From Symbiodinium sp. CCMP2592 (Eukaryota > Sar > Dinophyceae > Suessiales > Symbiodiniaceae): a DNA stretch of 64,000 nucleotides. Of the stretch, positions 30,521-43,074 are shown in pieces (the stretch's first letter is position 1; each line of letters begins with the position of its first letter). A program made the position numbers and the translations under genes. The notes below the pieces were generated by a model. That model was not told the DNA's origin. It searched no databases and saw only the letters and a program-made list of their open reading frames with translations. The stretch is from NCBI GenBank assembly GCA_905221615.1, contig CAJNDT010001324.1, positions 496,001 through 560,000 of the forward strand, given 5' to 3'.

Positions 30521-33500
30521 GAGGACTCGGTGTCCTTCTCCTGGCCAGGCTCCGGCTGGGAAGGCTGATCCTCAGCCGGTCCATTCCAGAGCAGGACGCG
30601 GGCCGAGAGCCAGCCGGAGCAGAAGAAGCAACTCCTGCAGTGGCTGGGGGCTCCACCGGTGCGGGAGTGGAAGCTCATCGGGGACCAGTTGGTTCCGGAA
30701 GCGGGGAAGACCCACGTGTGGCCGGCGAAGCACAGGGGAGGGAAACCTCAGTCGAAGGCGAGGAGGCTGCTGTGGGCAGATCGGATGCTACCACTCGTTG
30801 GGGAACCTCAGCCGCCACGGCGAGGGCGGCACTAGGAGGCGCGGTCTGTCATGAGCCGCGATCTCATGCTTGTGGTCGGAAGCAATGAATTCGGGTTCGA
30901 AGAAGATCCCTTCCGGCGTTTGGCTATGCAAGGCTGAGTGCGGGGCCTGGTCCGTATGCTGGAAGCAGGCTTTGGGGAAGGCTGTGTGCTCGGCTTCGCC
31001 GCGGTCGCTGTCGGTATGGGCTGTGCCGGGCTGCAGGAGGGAGCTTGGGGGGGCGACGTGGAAATTGGCTGTGTCTGCTCTGGCTCCGCAGCTTTGGGTT
31101 TGGGTGGTGGGGATGCTGTGTGGTGTGGCTTTGGTCGGCGGTTCTGGTGACTGGGCCTCCCTCAAGCCTATTTTGTCAAGCCTTTTCTTTTTGCCTTTCT
31201 GGATGTGCTGAAGCGGGCTGCGTCCCTCCAATCTTCAGCTTTTGTGAGGACTTGCGCTTTTTCAGCCGCAGATATCAAAATGGCCGGTTGCGTCCTGGAC
31301 TCTCAGAAGGGTTTTAGCTCGTTTGAAAAATCACAAACCAAAGAGTCCTAAGATGGATCTGCAAAACCGTGCACGAGAGTTTCTGTAAAAATGGCCCCCG
31401 TACCTTATGGTTCAGGACACATACGACACCACAGAACACTAAAAAGCCACTGCGAGGAATGCCGTGCCAACGCAGAAGTTGACATGAAACATGGTGGCGC
31501 GCGCACTCGTGTTCTTTTTCGGCTTGCATGGAATATGCTTGAACTGCTGCGAGAAATGCCGCGAAAGAAGAATCCGCAGCATGTTTGCCCGTTGATGCAG
31601 TGCCGGTTTGCTGCGCGGCAGCATTTAAAAAAAAATTGAGATTCCGAAGAGTGCAAGCAGCAAAGTGCGTTGCTAACTTGCGCTTTTTCCGCGATTTAAG
31701 CCGTGATTTTGATGCTTTTGGAAGTAACAATGAATTTTTCGTCCGCCCAGTGCTTTTGAACACTTCCGTCTACAAATGCAAGTTGCGCGTGATTCTTGGC
31801 GATGACGCCTGTATCATCCAAGCTCTGTAGTTCTTGTTGTATGTTACTTCGTTTCCCAAGTTCCATCTTTGCTATTCGGGCGGAGTTTGGCCGGTGTCAG
31901 TACATGGTTCGTTGCATGTCATGCCACCGGTCAGTCGCCCATGAGAAAAGGCTGTCAGTGGACCACTACTCATGTAAGCAGTGGGACTTCTTGGATCAAG
32001 GCAGTTTATTGACAGCACGGTCAGTAGGTCCCAGTAGGTCGCGTTTTCAATCTAGCCTGTTGCGGGTTTGTTCGCAAAATCACGTCCTTCCTTGTGCCAT
32101 GCAAGCTTCAGTTTTGGACGTGTTTCCGTCGCACGCTTTTCAAGTGCGAGGTTGGTGCCCAAGTGCCAGTGCTCAAAGCATGAAGCTGTTGAACATAAGA
32201 CTGTCAGATGCCCCAATCGGGGCATTTAGTGAAATCGAGTATCGCATTCCCGTCATGTTTCAGGATTGGAGAGAAGCTTTCCGCGCGGCTGGCTCAGTTT
32301 TTTGGGTTTGAAGGTTTAAGCCGTGTACAGGTATCACATGCCATAATCAGGTCATGTTACGTCGCATGTGTTGAGAGTCTGCTTTTTCAGGCCTGCCAAG
32401 CCGAAACAAGAGCCTGGCTCCAGCTTGGCAACCTTGGGTTTTTGGGGTCCCGCTTCTGGGCGCGCTCGGCTTTGTGGTGTACGAGGCCAGCTTTGACCTT
32501 GAAGGTCTTGGTGGGTTCAGTCATTCAATTGTGCCAGTTTCTGATTGCTAGTTCTCGTTTTTAAGGTGGCTCGTGTCCACACGTGGCCACGAGGGGTGCG
32601 TCCTGAACCCAGCAATCGATTGTGAGCTTCCGGGAGCTTGTGGTGGCCCCGACCTGCATGCCCAGCCCACAAGCAGTAAGAGTGACGAGTACCTAAATGC
32701 ACAGACACCTCCGTCGTGTAAAAGTTTTTCCAGGCGGCCATAGAACGCAACACAAATGGACCAGTATGATAACGAGTCAATCGAGTCACCAGAAAAATCA
32801 ATCTCGTAGCGTCTACAGAAGATATCACGCGATGTTATGTGGTCAAGGCATCAATGCATGAACGGCAAGTCCTGTATGTGCACAGTCTCGACGTCACAAC
32901 TACATCGCGGCGGGTCAGTACCGCAGCGAGTTAAGCATTTGGAGTTCAAAACGCCAAACACCGCAGTGACCAGACAAATGCATCAACACTCTATCAACAA
33001 GCCCTGCATTTCATCACGAAGGCCATTCAGGACAGGTTTTGACACAGACCTTGAAGCTTGCGGAGGTTTCGTTGATCGGCTTGAGTCGCTTGTAGATGTG
33101 GTTGTCTTTGCCCATGCAGCGGGTAGCTCGAGCATCGTCGCCATTTGTTATGTTTTGCTTGCCGCTTTGGCCTTTGACTGTGCGAGTGTGCTTCCATCCT
33201 GTTCGGGTGGTATGAGGCCGTGGCTGGCGACGTCAGGTCTCCAGGACGTCCTGGCATCGGGGTTTTAATTGGACTGTGGGACAAGATTGTACAGCCATCG
33301 TGGGTGCAGAAGAGCACCAGTAGCTGGAGCAGAGCAACGCAGAGCAGGAATGTGCTATCTCGAGAGCAGTACATGCCGAACGAGCCTGGCAAATCATCGG
33401 ACGAGGCGCAAAGCGTGCGGTGACCAGGTACTGTGTTGCGGTAAGAAATTGAAAGGCAGTTTGTGCCGAAACTACCCCCTGCACTGCCACAGTGGTGATC

Positions 33501-34201
33501 AGTTCTCTGCAACCCAGAGCTTGAAGCTGCAAAGCCGCAAGCCTACTAGAGTCTCTAGAGGATCCTTGGTTATCTTGATTTTGGGTCCCTCGATGGCTTC
33601 GAGAGGTGGCCTATGAGCAGTTGTGCACTCGCTGGAACCGCGAAGAAGCGGAGGTCCGCTCTTCAACGCCAGGTAACAGTTTGGAGGGGTGTTGGCATGT
33701 GCGCACGAGACTGCTGAAGCTAGCACTTTCGGTCGCTTGGCATGTCATCACCAGGGATCACTTGCAGAGACCTGGCGTTCCGAATCACATTCTGTTGTCA
33801 CGCTTGTGGGTGCTTTCCTAGTTGAAGGGGACGGCGGAATTCCACCCCCCGGCAGGCTGTGCAGCGCTGCAAACGAACCTTGCAGAGTGACAAGACCACG
33901 CGCGAGGACTGAGGGACTGCCCGGTTTCTGACGTCGGATCCTGCGCGGTGGATTTGTGGAGCTGTGTTCCGGCAGTTCCTGCCCCAGGCAAATAATCCAA
34001 TTTATGCTTGAAGAAAGGAGCCCACGTGCGTGTGTGTGTGTGTGTGCACGCGCGTGTGTGTGTGTGTGTGTGTGTGTCTTTCGGGTACTGACTTGCTCGT
34101 GCTGGTTTGGTTCCATGAAGCCTACAGTGTGTGATCCCACGTACAATTCCTCCTCCAGCTGCCTGCACGAGAAATCAATCAGAACGGCTGCTGAACTCTT
34201 G
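30521..34201. other. Region without a confident gene
   Basis: Open frames are short and mutually overlapping. A minus-strand Pro/Ser-rich frame at 30788-31231 (147 residues, with KKKRLDKIG near its start) is the longest but has no recognisable domain. A plus-strand stretch at 33575-33673 before a GTAAC donor could be an exon. An A-run lies at 31627-31636. Mostly intergenic or intronic DNA. Confidence 0.4.
34027..34078. repeat. (GT)n microsatellite
   Basis: Two runs of GT dinucleotide broken by CACGCGC. Confidence 0.95.
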
Positions 34202-37200
34202 AGGACAAGATCCTGGCCTTGAACGAGCTAGAATACTGGGCCATGAGGCGGCTGCACTTGGTAAGGTGAATTCTCCGGTGCGATGTCACTTTGCCCTGGA
34301 GCAGGCGGGGCGGTTACGATGCAGAAGTCATCCTTATTGGCATGCTAAAGTGCCGCACCTACCAAGCTCAAGCACGTCTGGGCATTGAGTTCATCGAATC
34401 GTGCTCGTTGTTGTACAGCTGCTCATGTAGCTGCCTGTGACTTTGGCCGGTTATGTTCGGGCACCAAGGGAGTCGGACAAGGATGTTGCAGGGCAGGCGA
34501 GCTGCAGCTGTGTATCTGGCAAGGATGAGGTGACAGGAAAGGTAATTACTCAAACTTCAACATTGACATGAATCGAGTTCTGGCAAAGACAGGCGCACAT
34601 CAGTCTGAAAAAGACCTGGGCAGCCCATTTCAACATGTGGGTGAACAACGACGTTGACCATGGTGCGAGTGCTTAGTTGCACCTGGCCGTGTTGAGGAAG
34701 TGCTGTCATACACCCCTGTTTCCAGGGTCTGCATCGAAGGTCGACTGCTGATGAAGCAGAAAAAGCTGGATGAGGCTTTCAAAGTCTTCGACAAGGTCGG
34801 ATGCGCTGATTCACAGTGCTCAAGCTTTTGGAAGAATGGCTACGTTGCAGTGTCATCCCTTTCCGGCTATCCCCGGCGCTTGTCAGGTGGCCTACGAAAA
34901 CCCTCTTTGGGGGGAGGGGTACCACCTTCGAGCGAAGTGCTACAACGCAATGAAGGCACCCTGTGCGCCTGAGCCAGCTTTAGCAAGCGCCAGATCCCAC
35001 ATCCACCCACGGGCAATCCCCAACAACCTTGTTCATGTTCTGCTAAGTTAGGAGAGACGAAAGGACCCCGAAGAGGATGCAGTACTCCCGCATTGTCCAT
35101 GAAGCTATGGCTATGACTGCCGCATTGACGTTCACATAGGATGGCGTGGGTTTCACTGAACTTCCTAGCCGCTGTCCGTACGGTGCGGGCTTGCCGTATC
35201 GCGCTGTCGCGGCAGGATGTGCCAAACACCATCGCAGACCTCCGGCGGGCACTCGAGCAGCTTGGCGTGTTGTTTCTCTGCCTGCATGGGTTCGTAAGTA
35301 GCCGAGACGAGGAGAGAGGCAGAGGCATTCTTTGGCTGAGGTTCTGTCCCAATAACTACCTTGTCATGGTCGAGCTCGGCATCACTCTTATGGAGCTCGT
35401 TTTCATGGATCTGTCAGTCTGGGCTGTGAAACACTCTTGGGCCTTGGGTTGAGGGAATCAAGAGCCAAGCATTCGAGAAAGACATGGGAATCAGCGAGGA
35501 CAAGAGCCACGAGTACGAGGAAGCTGCAGACTTGTTCAAGGTTTGAGCACCATGCACTTTTGCAGAAGCCTTCATTCAAGTCTCCTGTGCCTCCCCATGT
35601 TGAGTTCTTGTTACCCGACTTGTGTTGATTGGTCAGCGCGCCATCGACCTCTGCCCTATAATTCCCGTCGACATCTTCCTCCAGCAGCTCTTCCAGAAGG
35701 CGGGATCTGATCCGAGCCGTCGGAATCGTGACATCCCGGGTGGAGGCTGTGTCGCTATAGCTGTAGGCCTTCTTAGACTGTAGAGGTTCAGCCCACCCAA
35801 GTCGACGGTTTGTGCAAGAGCGGCTTTCTTCCTGCATGCTTTTCGGCCGACTAGGTTCAGTGTAAAAGCTCTGGTGCCAAACAGAAACTTCGGTTCGCAA
35901 GACAAAACTAACGAGCATGGACAAGCTTCGCCAGTCGGTCAAACCCTCGGCTTCCGACTTTGGCAAAAGCCCACTTGGTGGGTTACAACTGTGAATTTGC
36001 AGTTGCAGTTGTCTGAGGTGCCCCATCTCAAGGAGGAGTGGGAGGCAGAGAAGAAAGCCAACCAGTTCTCGCTTAATGCGCGGGCACACAGTTCCTTCGA
36101 TACTTGTAGCGATGATGAGCAAGAGGTGCCTTCACCAGCTCTTGGCCACCATAACACTGCTACAGTCGTCCTCATCCCGCTGTTGCTGGTGACTCTTTTC
36201 CTTTTGTGCTCATTCTCGCTTTTTCTGGTTTGGTGCTGCCTTGAAGACCCTTCGCAACACCTTTCGCCAGATAAAATCCGTCGGTAGAAGCAGCAACTTG
36301 CACCACGAAGCCTGGAAAACTGGGACCGTAAGGCTTTTGACACGGAGCGGGGTTGAAGGCAAGATGCAAACAAAGCGCCGAGGAGCCCCCGGCGCGGCTG
36401 CTGCCCGAGGCTTGGGTGGAGCGCTTCGAGGCCACGGAGCGGCCCAACCAGGCCTTCCTGAGGCCGCTCAAGAGCTCAAGAGCTGGGCCATGGGCTGATT
36501 GGAAGAGCTTTTGGGCTTTTGCTGCTGGCTGCCAGGGTCGGTGCCGAACTGGAGCAGTGGTTTGCCGAGGCCATCGAGAGAGTGTTCCAGCCCAGGTAAT
36601 GCAGCAAGTTTGTACGGTTCCAAGGGTGAACCATCTCCTCGCAGGTTCGGCGACACAAGGCTGAGCCATCAATTCAGCGCAAGCTATGGCAGAGCCGGCT
36701 TGTATTCAGCTGTTGATATTTTGGTCCCAGCGAGCTCTATCAGCACGTGAAGCCTTCATTGTCAAATCTCGGGTTCAGCCTCTGGTTTGCACTATTCAAA
36801 CTACAGAACATAGGTCGAACATCAACACGGGTGTCTCGATCAAGGTGGACGCATTGTTCTGCACGGTCAGCCTTTTGCAACTTCAATGATCACACGACAG
36901 CCAGTAGAGGCCTGTTTGAAGTTGAAGGGTATGCAGCTTGCAGCCATAGCTGGGGTTTCGTGCAGATAAGACTCGCGACTCTTCCACCTTCGTTCTTCTC
37001 GCGAACTAATCCGGCTCATGCAAGGTGCTGGTTGCACCGCTGTGCAAGTTTCTTCTGTGCCTCGTGCCAGGAGCGTTCTGGTCATCAAGTGGGATCCAGA
37101 CAAGTGGCCCAAAGAGCTCAAGTCCTTCACCACCCAGGCCGGGCCGGTTCGGGTGCTTACCTTCTGGCATGACCTGCCTGCCCCTGCTGCCGTTGCCGCA

Positions 37201-37758
37201 GGTCCATGAGGCACTCAAGGCTCGGCGCGAGCGCGAGCTCGCCAAGGCGGTTGCGCCTGACGCAGACGCTGGGAGCTCGGCTCCGGTTATGTGCCTTTTT
37301 TCCCTTGAGGCTGGAATCTGTAAGGCGTAGGGCCGGTCAGCTGGTCAGCGCCGGGTTTGGTGATGTGTCCGAGCTTTTCAGAGAAGCCTCCAAAACTATT
37401 TCACGCGGTTTCGCGAGCCAGCTCGCGGTCCTGGAGGGTTACGGGTTGGTTCGGCGGCATCGTTTCAGATATGGGATTTTGTTCCTCCCACGGTCAAAAA
37501 TGGCTGGCCGGCATGGGCAGCAGCAAGGCTTGGGACCAGTGGATGTCGGACTGTGGCGGGATAGTTGATGGGCATGCCTGGATCTGCAGCCTGTGTCCAG
37601 CGTTAACTAACGTCTCCGATTGTGCGGATCATGCGTTACGCACCGTACTCGACCAGTCTCAGGCCATTCAGGAGTGGAAGGACCAGGACGAGCTGGAGTT
37701 CGAGGAAGCTCAGGACGAGTATGACGAGGACTTTCCGGGGGTCCCAAAGCGGGGCTGA
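34202..37758 (+). CDS. Multi-exon TPR-like protein (exon model by eye)
   Basis: A chain of short plus-strand exons with protein-like reading frames and GT/AG-type borders. Clearest pieces: 34202-34260 (KILALNELEYWAMRRLHL, donor GTAAGG), 34325-34407 (EVILIGMLKCRTYQAQARLG), 34472-34541, 34604-34661, 34726-34795 (GRLLMKQKKLDEAFKVFDK), about 34890-34955 (AYENPLWGEGYHLRAKCYNA), 35452-35540, 35637-35739, about 36013-36060, 36390-36490, 36539-36596, 36644-36708, 37072-37136, 37201-37285 and a last acidic exon ending at TGA 37756-37758. Joining 35540 to 35637 in frame gives YEEAADLFKRAIDLCP, a typical tetratricopeptide helix; LDEAFKVFDK is another. TPR proteins are protein-binding scaffolds; the partner is unknown. 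The start and some borders are uncertain. Confidence 0.5.
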
Positions 37759-39650
37759 TGTGAGCACATGGCTCAGCACGGAGGTTGTATGACAATCACT
37801 GGTGACGAAGAGGGTGCAGTTTACAGGCCTCGATGCTCAAGCTGTTGGCTCTGAACAGAGGATGCGGTGGCTTTCCTTCGTCAGCTCCGAACGCAGCGGG
37901 CGCGGTGACGACTCCGGAGCGGTGCAAAGTGCATCATCGTCTCCGCACTTAGTGAAATCTGGCCTTGGGCAAACTTGCACTTTACAAGCTGCTAGCCGAC
38001 CGAAAGAGAACGATCGATGTCGTGTTGTTGTTTGCGCTTTGGAGAGGCGAGCCAGGCGCTTCGTGACGAAAATGCAAAGCATTCTTGTGAAGGTTCAAGG
38101 CCGAGTCGAAGCTGCACCTTTATCGCTTTCCGCTGCCCTTTTGGCCCGGCCTCAGCTCCAAAAAGTGACTAGTGGTTCAAGCTACAGTGGGAGCCAGAAG
38201 ACGCCATGGCATCCCAAGTCCGGAGACGCTGAGGCGCGCCTGGTCAGTGTCTCTAAAGAATCGTCTCTTTTCTGCATTGTGATCAAGCCGCGAAAACAGG
38301 CAGAAGCTGCTCCTGCTCGAACACGGGGAAGCCCTGCGCCGCCCGGCTGAAGTCCCAGGCTGAGGCGTGTCGGGCTACATGGCTTTTGGTGCGAGGCAGC
38401 AGTGGGTATGCCTATAGTGCTGGCGGTTCTGGGTGGTGATGCACCAAGTTCTTTTGCTTTTTTTTTAAATATATTTTTTGTCGCAGTTTCTGACTACTTC
38501 TCAGCCGCTCGTAGTGGCCTTGCCATTGAGGCTATCATCGTGTTTTTGTCGTTTCCGTTGAAAAAGAAAGCATTCCTTGTTTTTCAGTTGCGTTGCTATT
38601 AGCACGGCTATGCTTCGTTTGGCCACTAGTGCCTGTCGTTAGCACCCCCTTTGCGCCTTGTTTAACAGTGAGGACAGGACTTGAGCCGAACTTCTAATGG
38701 GATTTCGAGGTCCGCGTAGTGAATCACACTGGCGCAGCCACGAACCTAACTACACCCTGACTTTGTTTGCCATATCTTCATTTGTAATGTCACCAATACT
38801 CTATCCAGCAATATTGCCACTATCATTGTCGCAGTGAATAGTACAACTTTTTTGTGCTTCTTATCGCCAGTTGCCTTGTGGATATTGCAAGAGCAGAGCT
38901 TGTTGGCCACCCGTCGCTTGCTTTGTGCTGTTCTCCTTTGAATTTGTCGGCTTGACGTGTTCTCTACCCTTGCTACTGACCTCCTGCCGCATGCGGAGGA
39001 CGATGCTCCGGAAAAGCAGTGCTTGCGGTGCAGGCGACGGCGACTGATGGGCCACGCCTCGGCTATCTACGCATCTTGAAGAGCGTATCTCGAGAAGGCA
39101 CGTCCCTCCCTACCCCACGGATGCACATTTTTCTGTAAATGTCGCGACCAGGCATCTCCTCCACACCCTCACACCGGCAAGCGTGCAGCTGCAGAGCATT
39201 TACGGAGCCTCTCCTGCCAGGACTTCCGAGGAAAGCTCCACACCACCGACCACGCTGAGACGCAGTATCAAAGACCCACATGTGCACACTGTGGCAGGGC
39301 TCGCAAGGCCTGTGAAGGCAAGATTGCGATGCCACCGCAGCACGCCCGTGACGACGCAGGACCCAGGGAGAGCAGACTCTCTTGAAGTGCAAGGTGTTCT
39401 TTCTGCCCCTGGCCTGAGGAGAAAGATTGGCAGCCGGGCTTGGACGATGGCAGCGCCGCTACGAGACCAAAATCACGTGATTTGGGGCAGGCACGGTAGA
39501 GAGAATGAGTAAGTGCCTGGCTGGGCGGCGGGTGAATGACTGACGGATAGGAATGTCTTGGCCCGCTTTCACAATGCCTTCCTGTCTCGGTTTAAGCCAA
39601 CAGCAGCATCGACCGACCTGACTCTCTGGTGGTAGATCGGGCAAGAGGCC
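37759..39650. other. Intergenic region
   Basis: A plus-strand frame open from a GTG at 37802 to 38350 (182 codons) has no ATG start or recognisable motif and is more likely noncoding. A T-rich and A/T run lies at 38455-38480. No gene is supported. Confidence 0.45.
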
Positions 39651-41342
39651 ATGTCTCCTGGACCTCTCGTGTGGTTGATGATTCTGGCAGGCAGCGCGAA
39701 CGCTTGCAACGTCTCTGCATGTCAGGATGATTCGCAGGGGCTTCTGCAACTGGTGAAAGCCAAGCACCGGGATCCTTCCTGTGCAGCTTCCCCCGGATGC
39801 AGCAATTTGGGCCTTGAAGGGGAATGTTGCCCAACCGTCGACGGCGTCTACCTCTACTGTTGCAAGGGTGGAACTTCCCACCATGTCACTACTACGCAAA
39901 GCACCACGGCCGTGCACCAGAAACCGACGACTAGCAGAACGCAGCCTGTGAACCTCACTACGACCGAGCCGACCACCTCTTACATGACCCGGGCTATGCA
40001 CACCACCACGACTGTCCGCAAGACACCGTCTTCCGCGCAGCTAAGCTGTACGGGCGAAGGCTTCCTTGATTGTTGGACCTTCTTCACAAAGGCAGACCCT
40101 ACCCATGGCTACATCCAATATGCAACTCTGCCGATTTTCGCCAGGGTTGTATCTCAGATGTTTGTAGGTTTCTTGGCAGTTATTCCAGATTATTCCAGAT
40201 TGCAGCAGGATCTTCAATAAGGTGTCGCAGAGGGAAGCCATGCAGCTGGGCCTCTACAGCTTGCGCGACGGAGCGGTTCGCCTTGGAAGTCTTGTGGGAC
40301 AAAACCGTCCGGTCAAGGCTTTTGCACACATTTGCTCGGTAAGTGGTAGCTGTGGTGCGCTGTTCGGTCAACATGCCGCAAGGCTGTGCGACTGCAGTCC
40401 AAGACACGATTCTATGCGGGACACCTGTTTGTGATTGACATCAAACATATGCCGACAGGTGGGAGGGTGGCATGTAGTTTGAGCTTTACAGATTGTGCCT
40501 CCTCGCGCAGGTGGAGGAACTTGGCCGGCCTGGTGGGCTTACGGACCCGGGTGGCCGAACAAGGGGGAAATCGACACCGTCGAGACGGTAAATACGGATC
40601 AGCATGCGCACTCGACCCTGCACACCAGCCCTGGCTGCAACATGCCGAGCTTCTCCGGGAGCCTTTGCCAGTCAGTGCTCGCTTTCGATGGTTTTGTTAT
40701 GTTTCTGCTGAGGCGGGTGTCTGGGTTTGCATGTCTTGTCGGCCGAGGCTCTTCAATCCCAACTGCAACGCCGGGAATGCCAATGAGGGCTGTGGAAGAC
40801 ATGGGCCTGCTGGCAGTGGTGGCTCAGCATTCAACAAGAACGGGGGCGGTGTGTTTGCCACCCAGTGGACTAGCAGTGGAATCAAGATGTGGTTCTTCCC
40901 CAGAAACCAGGTTCCCGCAGACCTCGCCAGCGAAAAGCCAGACTCGTCAAGGTGGGGTGAGCCTTACGTGACCTTTCCGTTTGGATCCAGATGTCCGTCC
41001 TACCATTTCCAAAACATGGTCCTTGTGATCAACTTGGACTTTTGTGGCGACTGGGCGGGCAACGTGTACCCTGGCGGCAGGGCTGCTTGCATGGCCTACG
41101 TCAAGAACCCGGCCAATGCAAAAGCTCTTTCGGAGGCGTTCTGGGATATCAACTACGTCAAGGCACGTCTCACCATCTTCACTTTTGTTGTGCCTCTTGT
41201 CAGACTTGGCTTCAGCAGTCTTGTTCGTTCTCAGCTTTGTGCCTTGTGCCGCGGAGAGGTCTTCGCAGCAACCTCGGACTCGAGCCCGGCGTCTCTCATG
41301 GCAGCGTCCGGAGATGCAAACTTGACGTCCGTGGCAGCTTAA
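39651..41342 (+). CDS. Secreted glycoside hydrolase family 16 protein, six exons
   Basis: Exon 1 (39651-about 40120) has a signal peptide (MSPGPLVWLMILAGSANAC), a short Cys-rich segment and a Thr-rich, probably O-glycosylated linker, then the GH16 start (FLDCWTFFTKADPTHGYIQ). Exon 2 (about 40200-40340) has AMQLGLYSLRDGAVRLGSLV; exon 3 (about 40378-40457) has RLQSKTRFYAGHLFVIDIKH; exon 4 (about 40511-40671) has the catalytic GEIDTVE after TWPAWWAYGPGWP. Exon 5 (about 40748-41162) has FATQWTSSGIKMWFFPR and CGDWAGN. A GC-AG intron (41163-41258) leads to exon 6 and INYVKVF, then TAA. GH16 enzymes of this type cut beta-1,3 or mixed-linkage glucans. Family assignment is firm, substrate and exact borders inferred. 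Confidence 0.85.
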
Positions 41343-41967
41343 GTGGACAAAGCAAGCCTTTTTTCATTTGTACAGGCATGTACAGGCACAGATGGCGAAA
41401 ACTTTCTATGTTTCCGGTGCCGCTATGGGCATGCAGATCACATTTTTGTCGAGGGATGTGTGCAGCTCTTGCACAAGTCCCCTGCATGATAAACTTCCAC
41501 GAGAAGTTTTCCGAGAGTGTTTTGCAAGTTCAGGAGGCTGTTTATTCGCTCTCGAAACAGACTTGTTTTGCCATCGTTGTGCCCTGCAAGCAAGAATCTC
41601 CAAGACCGTCCAAACGGCAAGGGCTTTGTTCGGACTGTCGCAGCGCGACCTGATGATGCCAGGGCCAGGGAGACATGAAGATCCCGGAGTTGGCCAGGCG
41701 GAGTTCGAGCAGATCCACCGTGGTGTTTTCTTTGGTGCTCTGCCAGGTGTGGTTCGGATTCGATATTTGGTGAGAAGTCTAGCAACATCAGCCGGTGCCA
41801 GTAGGAGAAGCTTTTCCTTGGAGGAAGCGCCTGCTGCTCTGCGCCGGCATCCTCACTGCGGCGCAAAAGATCTTGTGCGGTAGGAACTAGAGCATCTAGA
41901 GCCTTACTTCCGCTGTTCTTCGCGCTGCGCTCGCTGAAGCCGCTTTTGTATCATACAAGGGCACACA
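41343..41967. other. Intergenic region after the GH16 gene
   Basis: Overlapping short frames only; no motif recognised. Confidence 0.4.
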
Positions 41968-43074
41968 TTGACACAGATTGTCACATCGTTCCCCAGAAAA
42001 GGACCGCAAGCGTCCCCAGCCGTTTGCTGTGAAGAAGCAGAGGCATCACGCCAAGAGCGCCTTTTCGATTTTCATCGCAAAAGAACTGCAGAATGCCACC
42101 AGCAAGACGTAGGAATGGCAGTGTTTGGCTGTGGCGCCCACTTCCATGCCGAAGAAGATGCGCCCGGCGAGTTCGTCGAGCCGGCCGAAGTGGCGAAGTG
42201 GATCGATGAGGCCACGTGCATCGCAGTGGACCCCCGGGCCGCAATGAGCTCGATACAGGTTGGGTTGAAGGACTCTGCGTTGCACTCTTCAAGTCTCAGG
42301 GCTCACCGGATGTCATAAGGTAGGACTGTGACCGCCAGGGCCCCTGTCATTTCTTCTGCTCCGGATCGGTTGCAACAGGTTGATGTCAGCTCTGTGCCCT
42401 GAGACTTCTAGGGGTTAAGCACAAGCCGTGCGCACTCTACAGCCCCTGCTGCAAGGACGTTCGCCGGGGGCTCGGTCACGTCCATCTGGCGCTCTTCACC
42501 CTTCAGTTGTGTTCCTATCGTCGATGCGTTTACCAGCAGGCTTGCTGCGCGTTCGGCTCGTGCAAGCTTGCTGTTCGGTCTTTCAGAGCCTCGCAGAGCA
42601 AACACGTGGAGCACTCGCTGGACACGTCGTCACGAAGATCAAGAGAAGGCCGAAGCCCCCCCCCCGCCCCCCCCCAACCCAAAGTCTGTGCGGGTGCCGA
42701 GGCGAAGACTTCGAGATCCAGGAGCGCGGCCCCCTTCCAGGCCAGGGACACAGAGGGAGTTGGACAGGGACGGGCAGTAGGGACGCGCTGCGAGAGGGGA
42801 GGGTCCTGAGCTGCAAAGCGCTTCCGGCTCTGAGGCGCCTTCCAGCTGTCCTCGGGCTCCATCATGTTCGCGAAGCCCGACCTGGTCGAAGCCTGAATTG
42901 CCGCTTCGGATCCGATGACATGTGGTACAGTGGGGTACAGTACTCCAGCAGTGGCTCCCCATGAGCTTCCAGGACAAGAAGCTGGAGTCCCTCCGGCGAA
43001 ACAGCAAGCCCCTTGTGCTTCCCGGCCGCATGACGGAAACCATCGTCCACTCCACTCCGCCCTACGGTGCCTAG
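41968..43074 (+). CDS. Unrecognised gene, exon fragments ending at a clear last exon
   Basis: Last exon about 42941-43074: in frame it reads MSFQDKKLESLRRNSKPLVL, then PGRMTETIVHSTPPYGA and TAG. An upstream candidate exon at about 42080-42257 reads FVEPAEVAKWIDEATCIAVD before a GT. A short piece at 42849-42890 (SSGSIMFAKPDLVEA) may be another. No family is recognised. The direction is supported by coding-like composition; the joins are guesses. A minus-strand ORF across the same bases (42530-43519) is judged a shadow. Confidence 0.35.
42655..42677. repeat. Poly(C) tract
   Basis: Two C-runs of ten or more separated by G, probably within an intron. Confidence 0.9.

Noticed and set aside
37802-38350. 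Plus-strand 182-codon open frame
   Set aside because: It starts at GTG, lacks an ATG and any motif, and follows the stop of the TPR-like gene; probably chance.
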